In this document: positions 6,786 through 9,761 of the stretch, in pieces | How positions within the stretch are numbered: position 1 is the first letter of the stretch | Layout of the letters: every line of letters starts with the position of its first letter | Origin: Anaerolineales bacterium | GTDB lineage: Bacteria > Chloroflexota > Anaerolineae > Anaerolineales > UBA4823 | Direction: 5' to 3' | Assembly (NCBI GenBank): GCA_022865865.1 | Contig: JALHTN010000132.1 | Span: forward strand, 1 to 9,761 | DNA length: 9,761 bases | Notes under the pieces: generated by a model | Database searches by the model: none | Seen by the model: only the letters and a program-made list of their open reading frames with translations | Told to the model about the DNA's origin: nothing | Translations under genes and position numbers: made by a program

Positions 6786-6899
6786 TGGATTATCCATTTC
6801 CAGCTTGACAATCCAACCAGGCTGATTTCCCATGCGAACGCCAAGATTGAGTCCAAAAATATATTTTCTACAACATCAAGTAAGCATGAAAGGATGCTT

Positions 6900-7820
6900 A
6901 TGACCGTATCCGTTGATCAGGTGATCCGTCGAGTACCGCAGTGGGCAACAGCAGCGGATTTAACTTATACACCTCTTGGTGGAGGCATCACAAACCACAA
7001 TTATAAAATCGAAACCGGTGGAGAGAGTTTTGTGCTCCGAATTGCAGGGGAGAATACCGATTTATTAGGAATCGATCGGGATACAGAATATGCAGCCAAC
7101 ACCACCGCAGCTAATTTAAATATCGCACCAGAGGTAGTGTACTTCATCAAACCAGAGGGGTACCTGGTATCCAGATTTATTGAAGGTAGACCACTTCCCC
7201 CTCCAGAGGTGAAAAAACCTGAAAACCTGAAAGAAATCGTGACGATGTTGAAGAAATTTCACGCAACAGCGCCTATTCCTGGAGTATTTTGGGTACCTCA
7301 AATTGTCCAGGATTATTCAAGGATTGCCAAACATCATGGCATAACGTTTCCAGATAATTTCGATTGGTTGTTGGATCGTTTGGATGAAGCAACAGCGGCG
7401 TTCCAGCACGATCCTTCGCCGCATTGTCCATGTCATAATGATTTGCTTAATGAAAATTTTCTTAAAATTACCAACCAGATCTATATCCTGGATTGGGAGT
7501 ATGCCGGGATGGGGGATCGTTATTTTGACTTGGCGAATCTATCCGTGAATCACGAATTTGACGACGACCAGGACAAGCAAATGTTGAAATATTACTTTGC
7601 GGAGTTCAGCGATAAATCCTGGGCACACTTAAAAGTTATGCGCATCATTTCTGATTATCGTGAATCAATGTGGGGATTGGTTCAGATGGGTATATCCGAG
7701 TTGGATTTTGATTTTCGACAATATGCTGATAAACATTTTGACCGCTTAACAAGAAATCTTGAAGACCCGAATTGGGGAGAATGGTTAGCAATCATTGCAA
7801 GCAAGGAACCATTAATATAA
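6900..7820 (+). CDS. Choline/ethanolamine kinase-like phosphotransferase (LicA-type)
   Basis: ATP-dependent kinase of the choline-kinase branch of the APH fold, 306 residues. Evidence: the N-terminal loop LGGGITNHNYKI (residues 26-37), as in LicA-type choline kinases; FVLRI with the ATP-site arginine/lysine position; the catalytic loop CHNDLLNENF (His179, Asp181, Asn186); and the metal-binding DWEYAGMGDRYFDLANL (Asp198, Glu200), a hallmark of choline and ethanolamine kinases. It is likely to phosphorylate choline, ethanolamine or a similar amino alcohol. I chose the ATG at 6900 because AAGGA at 6890-6894 sits 5 nt before it; the ATG at 6894 overlaps that site. The stop is 13 nt from the next ATG, and the next gene's ribosome binding site overlaps the stop, so kinase and flavoenzyme form a tight, probably coupled pair. 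That pairing supports a role in amino-alcohol or methylamine metabolism rather than cell-surface phosphocholine decoration, since no nucleotidyltransferase of the LicC type follows. Confidence 0.85.
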   Translation: MTVSVDQVIRRVPQWATAADLTYTPLGGGITNHNYKIETGGESFVLRIAGENTDLLGIDRDTEYAANTTAANLNIAPEVVYFIKPEGYLVSRFIEGRPLPPPEVKKPENLKEIVTMLKKFHATAPIPGVFWVPQIVQDYSRIAKHHGITFPDNFDWLLDRLDEATAAFQHDPSPHCPCHNDLLNENFLKITNQIYILDWEYAGMGDRYFDLANLSVNHEFDDDQDKQMLKYYFAEFSDKSWAHLKVMRIISDYRESMWGLVQMGISELDFDFRQYADKHFDRLTRNLEDPNWGEWLAIIASKEPLI

Positions 7821-7824
7821 GGAG
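7819..7824 (+). promoter_or_regulatory. Ribosome binding site overlapping the upstream stop codon
   Basis: AAGGAG overlaps the TAA (7818-7820) of the choline-kinase-like gene and lies 9 nt before the flavoenzyme ATG, an arrangement typical of translational coupling in an operon. Confidence 0.7.
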
Positions 7825-7833
7825 ATAAAGAAA

Positions 7834-9761
7834 ATGTCTGAATTTCCATCACAGGCACAGGTAGTGATCATCGGAGGTGGTGTGGGCGGCTGCAGCATCG
7901 CTTATCACCTCACCAAGATGGGTTGGAAAGATGTGGTCTTGCTTGAACGCCACGAGCTGACCGCAGGATCGACATGGCACTCAGCAGGATTGGTGGGTCA
8001 ATTACGTTCGGATGCAAATCTAACCCGCATGATGTATTACAGTACAGATCTTTACCGCCAGCTCAAGGAAGAGACAGGTGTTGATACTGGTTGGCGAGAG
8101 GTAGGCGGGTTGCGCTTGGCATCTTCTCCTGAAAGGATGGAAGATATAAAGCGCACGGTGGGGATGGCGCGTTCATTTGGTATGCCCATGGAATTACTCA
8201 GCCCCCAGGAAGCCTATGACCTATTCCCCCTGATGTCTTTAGATGGTGTTGTGGGGGCTGCTTATACACCCAATGACGGCGTGATTGATCCAACTGGTTT
8301 GACGAATGCCCTGGCCGCAGGTGCAAAAAATCGAGGAGCCAAGTTCTACCAGGATACTGATGTTGAACAGATAGTTTTGAAAAATGGCCAGGTCAGCGAG
8401 GTAGTTACCAATCGAGGCACAATCAAAACCGAGAACGTGGTCAATGCAGCCGGTCAGTGGGGTGGCGAGGTTGGAAAAATGGTGGGATTAAATTTACCCG
8501 TCGTACCCATGGCTCACTTGTATATCATTACCAAGCCCATCGAAGGCGTTGGTCATGATTTCCCAACACTGAGGGATCCGGATTTACTGGTTTATTGGCG
8601 AGAAGAAGTTGGTGGTTTGATTACTGGTGGATATGAACGTGATCCGGCACCATTTGGTATGCAGGGCATCCCCAAGGATTTCAAATATCAATTGCTGCCA
8701 CCAGATTGGGATCGATTCACCCCCTTGATGGAGAACTCCATCAAACGTGTGCCTGCGGTTGAGACAGCGGAGATCATCCAATTGCTTAATGGACCGGAAG
8801 GATTCACACCTGATGGTGAATTCTTGCTTGGACCTACTGAAGTAAAAGGGTTTTGGGTGGCATGTGCATTCTGCGCGCACGGATTAGCCGGAGCAGGGGG
8901 GATCGGCAAGGTTATGGCAGAATGGATCATTGATGGTCATCCGGAGTGGGATCTCTGGCACCTGGACGTCCGGCGCTTCGGAACCAATTACGCCAGCCAA
9001 GACTACATTGTGGACCGCACAATCGAGACTTATTCGAAGTATTATGACATCCATTACCCTGGTGAGGAACGGATGACCGGACGGAACTTGCGTCTATCCC
9101 CCACTTATTCACGTCTCCGAGACCTTAGGGCTTCATTTGGTGAGAAAACTGGTTGGGAGCGAGTAAACTTTATTCAAAGCTATGAAGGTTTAGCACGCCA
9201 TGGGCACGAGCCCAAAGGATGGGCGCATCATAATTGGTCTCGAGCAATAGGATATGAGCACCTGATGACCCGTAAATCAGCTGCTATGTTCGATGAAACA
9301 TCGTTTAACAAGCTCGAAATTAGTGGCCCTGGTGCATTGAAATTCCTCAACCATACTTGTGCCAATCAAATTGATCGTCCGGTAGGAACGGTGGTGTACA
9401 CTCAATGTTTAAATTCCAGAGGAGGGATTGAGTGCGATTTCACCGTAACCAGGCTTGATGAAGAACGCTTTCTAATTATCACCGGTACTGCCTTTGGACA
9501 GCACGACAGCACCTGGTTGCGTTTGAACATGCCGGAAGATGGTTCGGTAATTCTGGAAGATGTTACCTCGAAACATGCTTGTATTGGGATGTGGGGGCCA
9601 AAATCGCGCACCATTTTAGCCAAGGTTACTAAGGATGAAATCAGTAATGAAGGCTTCCCTTACATGACTGCTAAGTATATGACAACCGGAAATGTACCCG
9701 TGCTCGCGAGTCGGGTTACTTATGTGGGAGAATTGGGATGGGAGTTCTACTGCCCGATGGA
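7834..9761 (+). CDS. Dimethylglycine/sarcosine dehydrogenase-family FAD oxidoreductase with GcvT-like domain (3' end outside window)
   Basis: Flavoenzyme that oxidises N-methyl amines; in characterised relatives the released one-carbon unit is passed to tetrahydrofolate. 642 residues are visible, from an ATG at 7834 with AAGGAG at 7819-7824; relatives are about 800-850 residues, so the end is missing. Residues 9-40 are the Rossmann dinucleotide site (VVIIGGGVGGCSIAYHL to LLER). Residues 43-53, TAGSTWHSAGL, hold His49, which aligns with the covalent FAD attachment histidine of dimethylglycine and sarcosine dehydrogenases. The DAO-type domain runs to about 370 and ends with CAHGLAGAGGIGKVMAEWI (His349 region). 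A linker domain follows (about 372-430), then a GcvT-like aminomethyltransferase/folate-binding domain from about 480, with Y-x-G-E-x-G-W-E at 630-637. It is coupled to the choline-kinase-like gene. The exact substrate (dimethylglycine, sarcosine, betaine-derived or another methylamine) is not decided by sequence. Family is secure. Confidence 0.9.
   Translation, partial: MSEFPSQAQVVIIGGGVGGCSIAYHLTKMGWKDVVLLERHELTAGSTWHSAGLVGQLRSDANLTRMMYYSTDLYRQLKEETGVDTGWREVGGLRLASSPERMEDIKRTVGMARSFGMPMELLSPQEAYDLFPLMSLDGVVGAAYTPNDGVIDPTGLTNALAAGAKNRGAKFYQDTDVEQIVLKNGQVSEVVTNRGTIKTENVVNAAGQWGGEVGKMVGLNLPVVPMAHLYIITKPIEGVGHDFPTLRDPDLLVYWREEVGGLITGGYERDPAPFGMQGIPKDFKYQLLPPDWDRFTPLMENSIKRVPAVETAEIIQLLNGPEGFTPDGEFLLGPTEVKGFWVACAFCAHGLAGAGGIGKVMAEWIIDGHPEWDLWHLDVRRFGTNYASQDYIVDRTIETYSKYYDIHYPGEERMTGRNLRLSPTYSRLRDLRASFGEKTGWERVNFIQSYEGLARHGHEPKGWAHHNWSRAIGYEHLMTRKSAAMFDETSFNKLEISGPGALKFLNHTCANQIDRPVGTVVYTQCLNSRGGIECDFTVTRLDEERFLIITGTAFGQHDSTWLRLNMPEDGSVILEDVTSKHACIGMWGPKSRTILAKVTKDEISNEGFPYMTAKYMTTGNVPVLASRVTYVGELGWEFYCPM

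Noticed and set aside
6785..6797. Palindrome ATGGAT-T-ATCCAT at the CBS stop codon
   Set aside because: AT-rich, at most 5 bp as an RNA stem, and no proper T-run; not called as a terminator or operator.
7786..7821. TAGCAA and TTGCAA near the 3' end of the choline-kinase-like gene with TATAAG 15 nt downstream
   Set aside because: It resembles the paired-TTGCAA promoters, but one hexamer is imperfect, the spacing is short, and transcription would begin after the Shine-Dalgarno site of the next gene.
8584..9623. Several minus-strand frames of 60-98 codons opposite the flavoenzyme
   Set aside because: They overlap a clearly coding frame with strong family motifs and have no ribosome binding sites or recognisable domains.

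Overview
The window looks like a piece of a bacterial chromosome of moderate GC content with compact genes, clear Shine-Dalgarno sites and AT-rich spacers. The gene set resembles accessory metabolic loci of Chloroflexota (Anaerolineae-like bacteria): an APC permease, two different small-molecule kinases of the APH/choline-kinase fold, a four-CBS-domain protein and a dimethylglycine-dehydrogenase-type flavoenzyme. That taxonomic placement is inferred from gene content and is not proven by any marker gene. I see no rRNA, tRNA, CRISPR array, insertion sequence or phage gene.

Layout. The left third (1-3428) reads leftward in the order DeoR/GlpR-type repressor, calcineurin-like metallophosphoesterase, APC amino-acid/amine permease, the last cut by the left edge. 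The repressor and phosphoesterase are 30 nt apart and probably form an operon. The permease follows after about 200 nt and has its own strong ribosome binding site. The right two thirds (3798-9761) read rightward: an APH-fold kinase, a stand-alone nucleotidyltransferase-fold protein, a four-CBS protein, a choline-kinase-like (LicA-type) kinase, and a covalent-flavin DMGDH/sarcosine-dehydrogenase-family oxidoreductase with a GcvT-like folate domain, cut by the right edge.

The strongest regulatory signal lies between the repressor and the first kinase. There the palindromic hexamer TTGCAA can act as the -35 box in both directions, with a perfect TATAAT exactly 17 nt away on each side, next to a second TTGCAA. 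The same arrangement (two TTGCAA hexamers, 17 nt, TATAAT) recurs before the nucleotidyltransferase gene. This suggests one regulator, plausibly the divergently encoded DeoR protein, controls both directions.

How the genes may fit together (inference): the permease imports an amine or amino-acid-like compound, the kinases phosphorylate an amino alcohol or related small molecule, the phosphoesterase may reverse such a step, and the flavoenzyme oxidatively removes N-methyl groups onto folate. A locus for uptake and breakdown of a choline-, betaine- or sarcosine-like N-methylated compound is a reasonable reading, but no single gene fixes the substrate.
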